From: Streptomyces lanatus | GTDB taxonomy: Bacteria > Actinomycetota > Actinomycetes > Streptomycetales > Streptomycetaceae | Reading direction: 5' to 3' | Length of the DNA: 64,000 nucleotides | Assembly (NCBI RefSeq): GCF_014655715.1 | Contig: NZ_BNBM01000018.1 | Coordinates: 115,233 to 179,232, forward strand | In this document: piece by piece, positions 23,785-32,025 of the stretch | Position numbering within the stretch: the stretch's first letter is position 1 | How the letters are laid out: every line of letters starts with the position of its first letter | The notes under the pieces: generated by a model | What the model saw: only the letters and a program-made list of their open reading frames with translations | Told to the model about the DNA's origin: nothing | The model's database searches: none | Made by a program: the position numbers and the translations under genes

Positions 23785-24396
23785 TCACTCATCCCCCGCC
23801 CCCTCCCCCGACGCCGGTGTCCCGTCCTCCGGCATCCGCTGTTCCGGTACCTGGTGCAGTGCGGCGAAGACGCGTTCGGCGTAGTCCTCGCAGGCGGTGA
23901 CGCAGAGTTTGAGGCGTTCGGCGGCCGCCGGGGCCTCGGGGGCGCCGAAGACGTCGCGGGCCGTCAGATCGCGGTGCCAGCGGCGGAGCCGGTCGAGTGA
24001 CTGTTCCTCTTCCTCCAGTTCGGCGAGGGTGAACTTGGCGATACGGATCTCCCTGGCCAGCTCCTCCTCGTACTTGCCGCAGTCGGCGAGGAACTCGGCC
24101 CAGTCCGCGGAGCGCGCCGCGGTGAACATCTCCCGCAGCCGCTGCCCGTCCTGCGCACCGCGCCCGGTCGCCGCCAGCGACACCGCCTCGCCCCCGGCCC
24201 GCTCGGTCAGCTCCAGCGCACGGGCGATCCCGGCGCCGAACACCGGCACGTCCGGTACGGCCCACACCCCCTGCCCGAGCGACAGCGCGCCGATCTTCCG
24301 CAGCTCCCGCCAGACGGCGACCCGGTGGCGAGAGGGCTCGGCGGGGACCTTCACGACGAGCACGATCCAGCGAGTTCCGGTGCCGTTGTCAGTCAC
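23785..24396 (-). CDS. ChrB-domain protein
   Basis: This is a 203-aa protein whose first 130 residues match the ChrB N-terminal domain: WIVLVVKVPAEPSRHRVAVW, RKIGALSLGQGVWAVPD and then a long helical region FLADCGKYEEELAREIR. In proteobacteria ChrB is a chromate-responsive regulator; in actinobacteria it often accompanies transporters. The start is GTG 24396. A likely -10 box TACATT (24404-24409) lies seven bases upstream, so a leaderless transcript is possible. The gene is 20 bases downstream of sigJ and 42 bases upstream of the MFS gene. Confidence 0.8.
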   Translation of the reverse strand: MTDNGTGTRWIVLVVKVPAEPSRHRVAVWRELRKIGALSLGQGVWAVPDVPVFGAGIARALELTERAGGEAVSLAATGRGAQDGQRLREMFTAARSADWAEFLADCGKYEEELAREIRIAKFTLAELEEEEQSLDRLRRWHRDLTARDVFGAPEAPAAAERLKLCVTACEDYAERVFAALHQVPEQRMPEDGTPASGEGAGDE

Positions 24397-24403
24397 ACCA
24401 GAA

Positions 24404-24409
24404 AATGTA
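24404..24409 (-). promoter_or_regulatory. Candidate -10 box for leaderless chrB-like transcript
   Basis: TACATT on the minus strand ends seven bases before GTG 24396, the spacing expected when transcription starts at the A or G of the start codon. It overlaps the end of the upstream sigma factor gene. No clear -35 was found, so confidence is moderate. Confidence 0.4.
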
Positions 24410-24416
24410 TCAGCGG

Positions 24417-25328
24417 TTACATCCGCCAGCCAGGGGTGGTGAGCCGGTGCGTCGAGCGTTCGTACGCCGCCAGCTTCTCCGGGGTCAGCACCCAGTACAG
24501 GGCGTCGATGCCGTCCGGGCCCACGGTGGCGCTCACCAGGGCGACCGGCGTCCCGTCCTGGACGAGCAGCACACAGGGCTCCCCGTTGGCCTCGACGATG
24601 CTGTATTCGGCGCCCGGGAAGAACTTCTGGGCGAAGGCGGTGACCTTGGCGACACGGTCGACGCCGATGATCTCCAGACGGGCCACACCCCGCATGCCGT
24701 TGCCGTCCGCGTAGGCGACGACGTCGGCCGCCAGCACATCCTCCAGCGCGGCCACGTCACCGTCCCGCGCCGCCGCGACGAACGCGTCGAGCAGTCGCCG
24801 GTGCTCCGCCGGGTCGACGGGGTCGCGGCGCTCGGCGGACAGCCGCTTGCGGGCCCGGCTGACGATCTGCCGGGTGTTGGCCTGGCTCTGCTGGATCATG
24901 ACCGCGATGTCGTCGTAGGGGTAGTCGAAGGCCTCGCGCAGGACGTAGGCCGCCCGCTCCACGGGGTTCAGCTTCTGAAGGACATGCAGCACCGCCAGCC
25001 GCAGCGCCTCGCCGCGCTCCGCGCCGACCTGCGGATCGACGCCGGTGTCCACGGGCTCGGGCAGCCACGGTCCGACGTACGCCTCGCGCCGCACCCGCGC
25101 CGACTGGGCCACGTTGATGGCGAGCCGGGTGGTGATCTTCGCCAGATACGCCCCGGGTTCCTCCACCGTGGCCCGGTCGACGCCCTGCCAGCGCACCCAC
25201 ACGTCCTGCACCACGTCCTCGGCCTCGGAGACGCTGCCGAGGACGCGGTAGGCGATGCCGAAAAGTCTGGGCCGCAGCTCCTGGAACGCGTCCGCCGCCT
25301 GCTCCAACGACTGCCCGCCGTCCGCCAT
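24417..25328 (-). CDS. sigJ: ECF41-type RNA polymerase sigma factor SigJ
   Basis: This is a 303-aa sigma factor. Sigma-2 lies at about 15-85 (LRPRLFGIAYRVLGSVSEAE, then VVQDVWVRWQ), sigma-4 at about 125-175 (ERAAYVLREAFDYPYDDIAV, then QANTRQIVSRARKRL), and a SnoaL-like domain fills 185-300. The C-terminal domain is typical of ECF41, in which it modulates core binding. The usual D-G-G-G-K motif is here DGNGMRG near residue 200. ECF41 genes usually sit next to a carboxymuconolactone decarboxylase or oxidoreductase; here the neighbour is a ChrB-like gene. The start is ATG 25328, with a hydrophilic start typical of the family. Confidence 0.9.
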   Translation of the reverse strand: MADGGQSLEQAADAFQELRPRLFGIAYRVLGSVSEAEDVVQDVWVRWQGVDRATVEEPGAYLAKITTRLAINVAQSARVRREAYVGPWLPEPVDTGVDPQVGAERGEALRLAVLHVLQKLNPVERAAYVLREAFDYPYDDIAVMIQQSQANTRQIVSRARKRLSAERRDPVDPAEHRRLLDAFVAAARDGDVAALEDVLAADVVAYADGNGMRGVARLEIIGVDRVAKVTAFAQKFFPGAEYSIVEANGEPCVLLVQDGTPVALVSATVGPDGIDALYWVLTPEKLAAYERSTHRLTTPGWRM

Positions 25329-25439
25329 GGTGCGCCTCGCCTCCGCGGGTCGGGTGGGGCACGCCTCCCGGCGCGGGAGCGGCCCGCTCGTCGGATCCTA
25401 CGGCGGCCGCGCCGGGAGGGCAGAAGGTGGGTCGGCCGG

Positions 25440-26339
25440 TCAGTCCTGGCGTTCGACGTCCGTGCCGGGCCCGCCCGAGAGGGTGTCGCGGCCCGGCCCG
25501 CCGTACAGCTTGTCGTTGCCGCTGTTGCCGTAGATGGTGTCGTCGCCGCTGTTGCCGTAGAGGATGTCGTCGCCCGGGTCGCCGTACAGCCAGTCGTTCC
25601 CGGTGCCGCCGCGCACCGTGTCCTTGCCGGCGCCGCCGTTCAGGCGCTGCCGGCCCGCGCCGCCGTCGATGACATCGTTGCCCGCGCCGCCGTCCGCGTC
25701 GCTCTCGTCGCCGGCGGCCGTGATCCGGTCGGCGCCGTTCCCGCCCATGTTGATGGTGCCGTCGGCGCCGCGCATGGTGTCGTTGCCGTCGCCGCCGAGG
25801 GCCACCGCGGAGGAGCCGAGCGTGATGGTGTCGTCGCCCGTGCCGCCGAGGACCTGGCTGCCGTCGACGCCGCCGGTCTGGGTCGAGGTGTCCCTTCCGG
25901 CGCCGAGGTCGAACGAGGCCATGTAGTAGGCCTGGTCGGTGGCGTTGGCGTACTTGACGGTGTCGTCGCCGTCACCGAGCCGCGCGTTCAGCGTGGGGTA
26001 CGGGTCCTGGCTCTCCAGGGTCGCAACCTCGCAGGAGACCTTGGTGGGGTCCGCGGCGTCGGGGTGGGTGCAGCCCTCCCCCGCGGTGATCGGGACGACG
26101 TCGTCGATGACGTAGGTGATGCTCGCCAGGCCCTCGGCGGCGGTGGCGGTGACGGTCACCTTGTTGGCCTGGCCGGACGCCGCGGTGTACTCGATCGACC
26201 GGTCGTTGAGGCGCTCCGCGTGGGCGGAGGAGGGCGCGGCGCCGGCCACGCCCGACAGGGCGGCGATCGACGCGGTCAGGGCGAGGGTCACGGCCGTTGT
26301 CGTGAGTAATGCCTTGCGGCCTGCGGGGCGGGAGAGCAT
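25440..26339 (-). CDS. Secreted RTX-type calcium-binding repeat protein
   Basis: This is a 299-aa exported protein. A signal peptide (LLTTTAVTLALTASIAAL, cleavage near AGAAPS) is followed by a beta-rich domain (about 40-145) and then hemolysin-type nonapeptide repeats (GGxGxDxhx). Repeats visible include LGGTGDDTI, LGGDGNDTM, DGGAGNDVI, LNGGAGKDTV, RGGTGNDWL, GDPGDDIL and GGPGRDTL. RTX repeats fold into a calcium-loaded beta-roll. Classical RTX proteins leave through type I secretion, but this one has a Sec signal. ATG 26339 is supported by GGAGG upstream. The gene runs opposite to the FG-GAP lipoprotein gene. Confidence 0.88.
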   Translation of the reverse strand: MLSRPAGRKALLTTTAVTLALTASIAALSGVAGAAPSSAHAERLNDRSIEYTAASGQANKVTVTATAAEGLASITYVIDDVVPITAGEGCTHPDAADPTKVSCEVATLESQDPYPTLNARLGDGDDTVKYANATDQAYYMASFDLGAGRDTSTQTGGVDGSQVLGGTGDDTITLGSSAVALGGDGNDTMRGADGTINMGGNGADRITAAGDESDADGGAGNDVIDGGAGRQRLNGGAGKDTVRGGTGNDWLYGDPGDDILYGNSGDDTIYGNSGNDKLYGGPGRDTLSGGPGTDVERQD

Positions 26340-26604
26340 CGGTGAACCTCCGTGGGGAGTGGGTGATTTCGACACCCCAGGTGACCGCCCGCCGATGCGG
26401 CGGGTTGTGGCCCGACGCGGACCGTGACATATCGGCATCCGCACGTCGCACGGACTTTCCCGGGAATTCATGTCCAGAGCGCGGGGTGGGGCTTTCGGCC
26501 ACTCTCGGATCACGGCCCAGCCCACGTCCGCACAGGACTGTCGCCCCCTGTCGAACGCGTGCATCATTACCCAGTTGTTGCCGATGATGCTGACGAGGTG
26601 AGCG
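26340..26604. other. Divergent intergenic region between RTX and FG-GAP genes
   Basis: This 265-base stretch holds no gene. It must contain the promoters of the divergent RTX protein and FG-GAP lipoprotein genes. I see no clear operator or repeat. Confidence 0.4.
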
Positions 26605-27918
26605 GTGCGCGCGCGAAGATACGGGATCTGCACGACGGCCCTGACCTGCACCCTCGTCACCCTCGGCGCCCTGACGGCCTGCGGCGGCACCTCGCACGAC
26701 GGCGCTTCCGGGCCCGCCCGGCACACCCCCGTCCAGGTGGCCGACGCTCCCGCCCTGCTCCCCGTACCGCAGGGGAAGGGCAGCAAGACACCCGACGACT
26801 TCAACGGCGACGGCCACCGTGACCTCGTCCTCAACGACCTGGTCAAGGCACAGGCCCACGCGGACGACGCGGGGATCGGCATCGTCTACGGCGGTGAGCG
26901 CGGACTCGCCCCGGGCGCACGGCAGTTGCTCAGCCCCGAGCGGCAGGCCGCCCCGACCGACGGACAACTCCCGGCCGTCTTCGACGCGGAGGCGACCTGC
27001 GACCTCGACGGCGACGGCTTCACCGACCTGGTGGTCTCCACCGACCCGCCCTACGACGGCCAGGGCGCGCCCCCGGTGCCGTTGCAGATCCTCTTCGGCT
27101 CACCGAAGGGCCTGGCCGGCAAGGCCGTCAAGCTGGCGATCCCGGCGCGCGCCCGCGTCGGCAACGACTGGCCCGACCAGCCGGTGTGCGGCGACTTCGA
27201 CGGCGACGAGGCGCAGGACCTGGTCGTGCACGCGTCCGGCGGCCGACTGAGCTTCCTGCGGGGCCCGTTCAGCCGCAAGGGCACCCCACGCGCGGCGGGC
27301 GCACCGATCGAGGCACCCGGCAACGCCCCCAAGGGCCCGGCGGCCGACGTGAACGACGACGGATACGACGACCTGGTGGTCCGTACGGCACAGGGCACCG
27401 GCACCTCGGCGGTCGTCCTCGGCGGCCCGGCAGGCCCCACCCGCACCGGAGCCGCCCTCCCGGCCGGCATCGACGTGGCCCTCGGCAGCTTCGGCAAACG
27501 CGAGGCGACCCTGGACGCGGCGATCGGCACGATGGGCGAAACGTCCCTGCGCTACGACGTCACGACGACGCCCGCACGCGGCACCCTCCCCTCCCCCGGC
27601 TCCACCCTCGACGCCGCCGACTTCGACGGCGACGGCCTGAGCGAACTCCTCTCCAGCGGCTCACGGTTGCGGATCTTCCACGGCCGTACGGCGGGACTCG
27701 CGACGACGGGCATGGTGACCGTCGAACCACCCGCGCGCGGCACCACCCGCGTCGTATCGACCGGCGACTTCGACGGGGACGGACGGGCGGACCTCGTCGT
27801 ACGGACGTATACCGGCGAGACGAAGGACACGGTCGCGGTGTACCCGGGGGCGGAGAAGGGGCTGGTGGCGGCGGAGCCGTCGGTGACGTTTTCCAGCTCG
27901 GAGTTCCTGGCGAAGTAG
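26605..27918 (+). CDS. FG-GAP repeat lipoprotein
   Basis: This is a 437-aa lipoprotein. Lipobox LTAC near residue 26 follows a short signal. The mature protein is a beta-propeller of integrin-like FG-GAP/VCBS repeats, each with a calcium-binding loop: DDFNGDGHRDLVL, DLDGDGFTDLVV, DFDGDEAQDLVV, DVNDDGYDDLVV, DFDGDGLSELL and DFDGDGRADLVV. Propellers of this family bind ligands or surface polymers; no catalytic site is seen. GTG 26605 has GACGAGGTGAG just upstream. Related propellers lie at 28939-31907. Confidence 0.85.
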   Translation: MRARRYGICTTALTCTLVTLGALTACGGTSHDGASGPARHTPVQVADAPALLPVPQGKGSKTPDDFNGDGHRDLVLNDLVKAQAHADDAGIGIVYGGERGLAPGARQLLSPERQAAPTDGQLPAVFDAEATCDLDGDGFTDLVVSTDPPYDGQGAPPVPLQILFGSPKGLAGKAVKLAIPARARVGNDWPDQPVCGDFDGDEAQDLVVHASGGRLSFLRGPFSRKGTPRAAGAPIEAPGNAPKGPAADVNDDGYDDLVVRTAQGTGTSAVVLGGPAGPTRTGAALPAGIDVALGSFGKREATLDAAIGTMGETSLRYDVTTTPARGTLPSPGSTLDAADFDGDGLSELLSSGSRLRIFHGRTAGLATTGMVTVEPPARGTTRVVSTGDFDGDGRADLVVRTYTGETKDTVAVYPGAEKGLVAAEPSVTFSSSEFLAK

Positions 27919-28003
27919 CGGGGGCTGGGGGGGGGAGTTGAGGGCTGGGGGCGTTCGGGGCGGGGTTGACCGGCTGAGGTGTATGCGCGTCGTCCGGGCC
28001 CGC

Positions 28004-28618
28004 TCAGTCCCCGACCCGCGCCCCGATGGCCCGTGCCCGGCGGCGGGCCTCGGGGCTGAGGCCCTTGCGGCGGGGGTCGGTGCGGGTGTCGTAGGCGGTG
28101 GGCTGGGTGAGGCAGTCCAGTCCCCGCAGGCCCGGCTTGGCGACCACGCAGGCGAAGCGCGGGTCGCCCGCGTACCAGAGCTCCTCGTCGTAGTCCTTCA
28201 GCGCCTCATGGGTCCAGGCCCGGAGCAGCGCGGCCGCCAGCCGCAGCGACGCCGTCCGCTCCGGGTCGTCGGGGTCGGGCAGCACGAAGACCGCTCTGCC
28301 CTTGTCGATCCGGACGGCGCCGTGCTGGCGGCGCCACGGGTACACGGCGAGGATGCGCCGGATCCGCGCCCCCTGCGCGAGGCGGCCGAGGGCCCGGATC
28401 GCCGCGAGCGCGATCACGAACAGCACGAACACCATGGGCACCACGGCCGTCACCGGCAACCGCATGACCGTGACATACAGCGCGCCGCTCCAAAGCCCCA
28501 CCCAGCCGAGGGACTTGGCCAGATTCCACGCCGCCCAGCGGCGGAGGGCACGGCGGGTGCCGGGTGTGTCCCAGGCGACCGTGCCGTCGAAGCCCTGCTT
28601 CTCGAGTTTCATGGTCAT
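28004..28618 (-). CDS. Membrane protein of unknown function
   Basis: This is a 204-aa protein. A hydrophilic N-terminus (about 1-30) is followed by two adjacent membrane helices (about 35-80: AAWNLAKSLGWVGLWSGALY and VVPMVFVLFVIALAAI), then a cytosolic C-terminal half containing IRRILAVYPWRRQHG and FVLPDPDDPERTASLRL. The C-terminal half resembles a small family of actinobacterial proteins with no assigned function. ATG 28618 (MTMKLE) fits a GGGGCGGG upstream; the frame is open further but without family sequence. Confidence 0.65.
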   Translation of the reverse strand: MTMKLEKQGFDGTVAWDTPGTRRALRRWAAWNLAKSLGWVGLWSGALYVTVMRLPVTAVVPMVFVLFVIALAAIRALGRLAQGARIRRILAVYPWRRQHGAVRIDKGRAVFVLPDPDDPERTASLRLAAALLRAWTHEALKDYDEELWYAGDPRFACVVAKPGLRGLDCLTQPTAYDTRTDPRRKGLSPEARRRARAIGARVGD

Positions 28619-28938
28619 GTGCCCGCCCCTGATCAGGTCCACGCCGGCCGCGCCAGATGATGGCACGGCGGGGCGGAGAGGCCCGGCGAGGTCACGGAAT
28701 CCACACGAAATGGACGCGGTTACCTGCTCGCCGTACACCCCCGACCGCGCCCGCGCCCCCCTCTACCCTCGCCCCACAGATTTACCGAACTCACGTACAA
28801 CCCTTCCACCCCACCGCGAGTCTCCTGATCGCCGACCGCTAGGTGAACCCGAGGACAACTCCCGGCCAACCCCCGCGGTCGCACCCCACCAACTGCGGAT
28901 GCCCGCCCGGCATCCCCGCATGCAGCAGGAGAACCCGC

Positions 28939-30417
28939 ATGCACAAGCACCAGCTGAGACTCGCCCTCGCGACGGCCACCGCGGCCGCGCTGACGGGCGG
29001 TCTGCTCGGCCTCTCCGCCGCCGGCACGGCGAGCGCCGCCGACTCGGCCACCGTCCCGCACGCCGACTTCAACGGCGACGGCAGGGGCGACGTGGCCTTC
29101 TCCGCCGACGGCGCCTACGTCGACGGCAAGAAGGAGGCCGGCCAGCTCGTCGTCCTGTACGGCACGGCCACCGGCGTCTCGTCCGCCAAGCGGCACACCA
29201 TCAGCCAGAACACCACCGGCGCCCCCGGCACCGCCGAGGCCGGCGACCGCTTCGGCTACGACACCGCCTACGCCGACTTCAACGGCGACGGCTACGACGA
29301 CATCGCGGTCGGCGCCCAGGGCGAGGACGCCGGCAGCGACGTCGACGGCGGCGGCCTGGCCATCTTCTGGGGCTCGGCCTCCGGCATCACCGGCAAGGGC
29401 GTCACGGTCGCCGACCCGGCCCCCACCGCGCACGACCGCTGGGGCAAGAACCTCGCGGCCGGCGACTTCGACGGCGACGGCAAGGCCGACCTGGCCGTGG
29501 GCAGCAACAACACCACGGTGTACGTCCTCAAGGGCGGCTTCTCCAGCTCCGGCACCCCCGGCGGCCGTTACACCGTCAAGCCCCCGATCGTCGGCACGGA
29601 ACTGAACGGCCCCCTGAACCTCACCGCAGGCGACGTCAACGGCGACAAGCGCACCGACCTCGTCATCGACGGCTACGAGAACCAGACCGAGTACGGCTGG
29701 AACCGGAACTACTACGTCCCCGGCTCCTCCACCGGCCTGTCCACGGCCAACATCCGCACGATCAAGCCCGGCGTGATCACCGCCATCGGCGACATCGACA
29801 ACGACGGCTACGGCGACATCGTCAGCGGCGCCGCCTGGAACGCCACCGCCTCCGACGGCACCTCCGTCCCCGACTCCGCCAAGGGCGGCAAGGTCTGGGT
29901 GACGTACGGCACCGCCTCCGGCCCCGGCACGGCCACCGGCATCACCCAGGACACCGGCAACGTCCCCGGCGGCTCCGAGACCAACGACATGTTCGGCTAC
30001 GAGCTCGACCTCGGCGACATCAACGGCGACCACTACCTCGACCTCGCCATCGGAGTCGCGGGCGAGGACTTCGGCAGCGCGGTGAACACCGGAGCCGTCA
30101 CGATCCTGTACGGCGGCCCGAACGGCCTGAACACCACCTCGGGCGCGCAGTCCCTCGCGCAGAGCACCGCGGGCGTCCCCGGCAACGACGAGAACAACGA
30201 CATGTTCGGCATCGACGTCAAGCTGGACGACGTGAGCGGCGACGGCAAGGCCGATCTGATCGCCGGCTCCGCCGAGAACGACGGCAACGGCGGCGTCACC
30301 TACCTGCCGTCCAACGGGTCGAAGATCACCACCACCGGCTCCCGCACCATCGCCCCGAGCACCTCGGGCGTCTCGACGACGGGCTCGCCGTACTTCGGCG
30401 CGAACTTCGCCGACTGA
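28939..30417 (+). CDS. Secreted FG-GAP repeat protein
   Basis: This is a 492-aa exported protein. Signal peptide about 1-36 (LALATATAAALTGGLLGLSAA, cleavage ASA|AD). The mature protein is a seven-bladed-propeller-like array of FG-GAP repeats: DFNGDGRGDVAFS, DFNGDGYDDIAVG, DFDGDGKADLAVG, DVNGDKRTDLVID, DIDNDGYGDIVSG, DINGDHYLDLAIG and DVSGDGKADLIAG. Conserved interblade segments include GTAEAGDRFGY. Likely a calcium-stabilised surface or secreted binding protein. ATG 28939 has CAGGAGAA before it. It is followed by a paralogue, with a strong hairpin in the 74-base gap. Confidence 0.88.
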   Translation: MHKHQLRLALATATAAALTGGLLGLSAAGTASAADSATVPHADFNGDGRGDVAFSADGAYVDGKKEAGQLVVLYGTATGVSSAKRHTISQNTTGAPGTAEAGDRFGYDTAYADFNGDGYDDIAVGAQGEDAGSDVDGGGLAIFWGSASGITGKGVTVADPAPTAHDRWGKNLAAGDFDGDGKADLAVGSNNTTVYVLKGGFSSSGTPGGRYTVKPPIVGTELNGPLNLTAGDVNGDKRTDLVIDGYENQTEYGWNRNYYVPGSSTGLSTANIRTIKPGVITAIGDIDNDGYGDIVSGAAWNATASDGTSVPDSAKGGKVWVTYGTASGPGTATGITQDTGNVPGGSETNDMFGYELDLGDINGDHYLDLAIGVAGEDFGSAVNTGAVTILYGGPNGLNTTSGAQSLAQSTAGVPGNDENNDMFGIDVKLDDVSGDGKADLIAGSAENDGNGGVTYLPSNGSKITTTGSRTIAPSTSGVSTTGSPYFGANFAD

Positions 30418-30436
30418 GCCGCCGTACGCGACATCC

Positions 30437-30466
30437 GGCCGGGCCCGTCCCTCCACGGGCCCGGCC
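30437..30466 (+). terminator. Hairpin between the two FG-GAP genes
   Basis: GGCCGGGCCCGT pairs perfectly with ACGGGCCCGGCC across a 6-base loop, 20 bases after the first FG-GAP stop. It could end transcription or reduce read-through into the second gene. Confidence 0.6.
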
Positions 30467-30491
30467 GTCCACCACCCGCAGGAGACCCCAC

Positions 30492-31907
30492 ATGGCCCGC
30501 CTCCCCGCCCTGGCCCTCGCGACGGCGACCGTCGCCGCGACGCTCACGCTCCTCACCCCCACCCCCGCCACCGCGGCCCCCGCCAAGTACGCCGACGACT
30601 TCAACGGCGACGGCTACCGCGACCTCGCCACCGCCGCCCCGTACACCCCGGTCGGCGGCAAGACCGACGCGGGCGCGGTCGTCGTCAACTACGGCTCCGC
30701 GAACGGCATCAGCGCCGCCCGCCGCACCGTCATCACCCAGAACACGGCCGGCATCCCCGGCACCGCCGAGCAGGGCGACAAGTTCGGCCGGGCCCTCACC
30801 TCCGGCGACCTCAACCGGGACGGATACGCCGACCTCGTGGTCGGCTCCACGGGCGAGAACGCCGGCGCGGGTGCCGTAGTGATCGTCTGGGGCGGCAAGA
30901 ACGGCCTCTCCGGCGGCCAGGTCGTCCCCGACCCGGCGACCTCGGCCCATGACGAGTACGGCATGTCCCTGACCGTCGGCGACTTCAGCGGGGACGGCAA
31001 GGCGGACCTCGCCGTCGGCAGTACCGGCAGCGACATCTGGATCCACAAGGGCGGCTTCCTCAAGGCCTCCGGCGCCGCGTCCCGCTACAAGGTCGCCACC
31101 GACCTGTACACCGGCGCCATCTACGGCTCCCAGCACCTGGCCGCCGGCGATGTGAACGGCGACGCCATCGCCGACCTGATCGTCAGCGGCACGCAGGCGG
31201 AGACATACGACAACGGCACCTTCGTCTACCAGGGCGCCGCCTCCGGCCTCGCCCGCAAGACCTTCATCAAGAACGGCGCCTACGAGCTGGCCGCGGTCGG
31301 CGACCTCAACGGCGACGGCTACGCCGACGTGGTCACCTCGACGTACGGCGACGACGGCACGACGAGCCTCGGCGGCTCCCTCAACGCCTACCTCGGCAGC
31401 GCCGACGGCCTGCGCACCCGCCCCCAGACCACGATCACCCAGGACACCCCCGGCGTCCCGGGCTCGGACGAAGAAGGCGACTGGTTCGGCAACGCCCTCT
31501 CCATCGCCGACATCAACCGCGACGGCTACGCGGACGTGGCGGTGGGCACCCTGCACGAGACGATCGGCACGGCGAAGATCGCGGGCAGCGTGACGGTGCT
31601 CCGCGGCTCCGCCACCGGCCTGACAGCCACCGGCGCCCAGTCCTTCACCCAGAACACGTCCGGCGTCCCCGGCACCGCCGAGTCCGCCGACCGCTTCGGC
31701 GCCTCGGTACGCCTCTCCGACCTGACCGGCGACGGCCGGGCCGACCTCTCCATCGGCGCGGACGGCGAGAACCACCCGGCGGGCGCCATCTACAGCCTGC
31801 GCGGCGCGGCCACTGGCGTGACGACGACCAAGGCGACCAGCTTCGGCCCCGGCTCGCTGGGCCTGCCGACGGGGTACCTGCGGCTGGGCCAGGTGATGCT
31901 GGGCTGA
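30492..31907 (+). CDS. Secreted FG-GAP repeat protein, second copy
   Basis: This is a 471-aa exported protein related to the previous gene. A signal peptide ends at about residue 29 (ATAAPAKY). Repeats: DDFNGDGYRDLAT, DLNRDGYADLVVG, DFSGDGKADLAVG, DVNGDAIADLIVS, DLNGDGYADVVTS, DINRDGYADVAVG and LTGDGRADLSIG. Interblade TQNTAGIPGTAEQGDKFG also repeats near the C-terminus as TQNTSGVPGTAESADRFG. ATG 30492 with AGGAGACC upstream. The protein ends with a LGLPTGYLRLGQVMLG motif also seen in similar Streptomyces proteins. Role unknown. Confidence 0.88.
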   Translation: MARLPALALATATVAATLTLLTPTPATAAPAKYADDFNGDGYRDLATAAPYTPVGGKTDAGAVVVNYGSANGISAARRTVITQNTAGIPGTAEQGDKFGRALTSGDLNRDGYADLVVGSTGENAGAGAVVIVWGGKNGLSGGQVVPDPATSAHDEYGMSLTVGDFSGDGKADLAVGSTGSDIWIHKGGFLKASGAASRYKVATDLYTGAIYGSQHLAAGDVNGDAIADLIVSGTQAETYDNGTFVYQGAASGLARKTFIKNGAYELAAVGDLNGDGYADVVTSTYGDDGTTSLGGSLNAYLGSADGLRTRPQTTITQDTPGVPGSDEEGDWFGNALSIADINRDGYADVAVGTLHETIGTAKIAGSVTVLRGSATGLTATGAQSFTQNTSGVPGTAESADRFGASVRLSDLTGDGRADLSIGADGENHPAGAIYSLRGAATGVTTTKATSFGPGSLGLPTGYLRLGQVMLG

Positions 31908-31911
31908 CCAC

Positions 31912-31944
31912 CCCCTAGGTAGGGCGTATATCTGCCCCTAGGGG
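31912..31944. promoter_or_regulatory. Inverted repeat CCCCTAGG...CCTAGGGG
   Basis: CCCCTAGG and CCTAGGGG are separated by 17 bases. An inner imperfect palindrome, TAGGGC-GTATATCT-GCCCCTA, sits inside. Together they lie between the FG-GAP stop and the Yip1-family start. It could be a terminator or an operator for the Yip1-family gene. Confidence 0.4.
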
Positions 31945-32025
31945 ATGTCACAGCTCGGCAGCAATGGGGGGCCCGAATGCCGGGGCCCGGCACGCGATTC
32001 CCCGGGACCAGGTACGTTCGAAGAC

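Noticed and set aside
28302..31907. A 1201-codon open frame covering both FG-GAP genes
   Set aside because: Its first two-thirds are Arg/His-rich shadow translation of the first FG-GAP gene. Only the part from ATG 30492 has a signal peptide and repeats.
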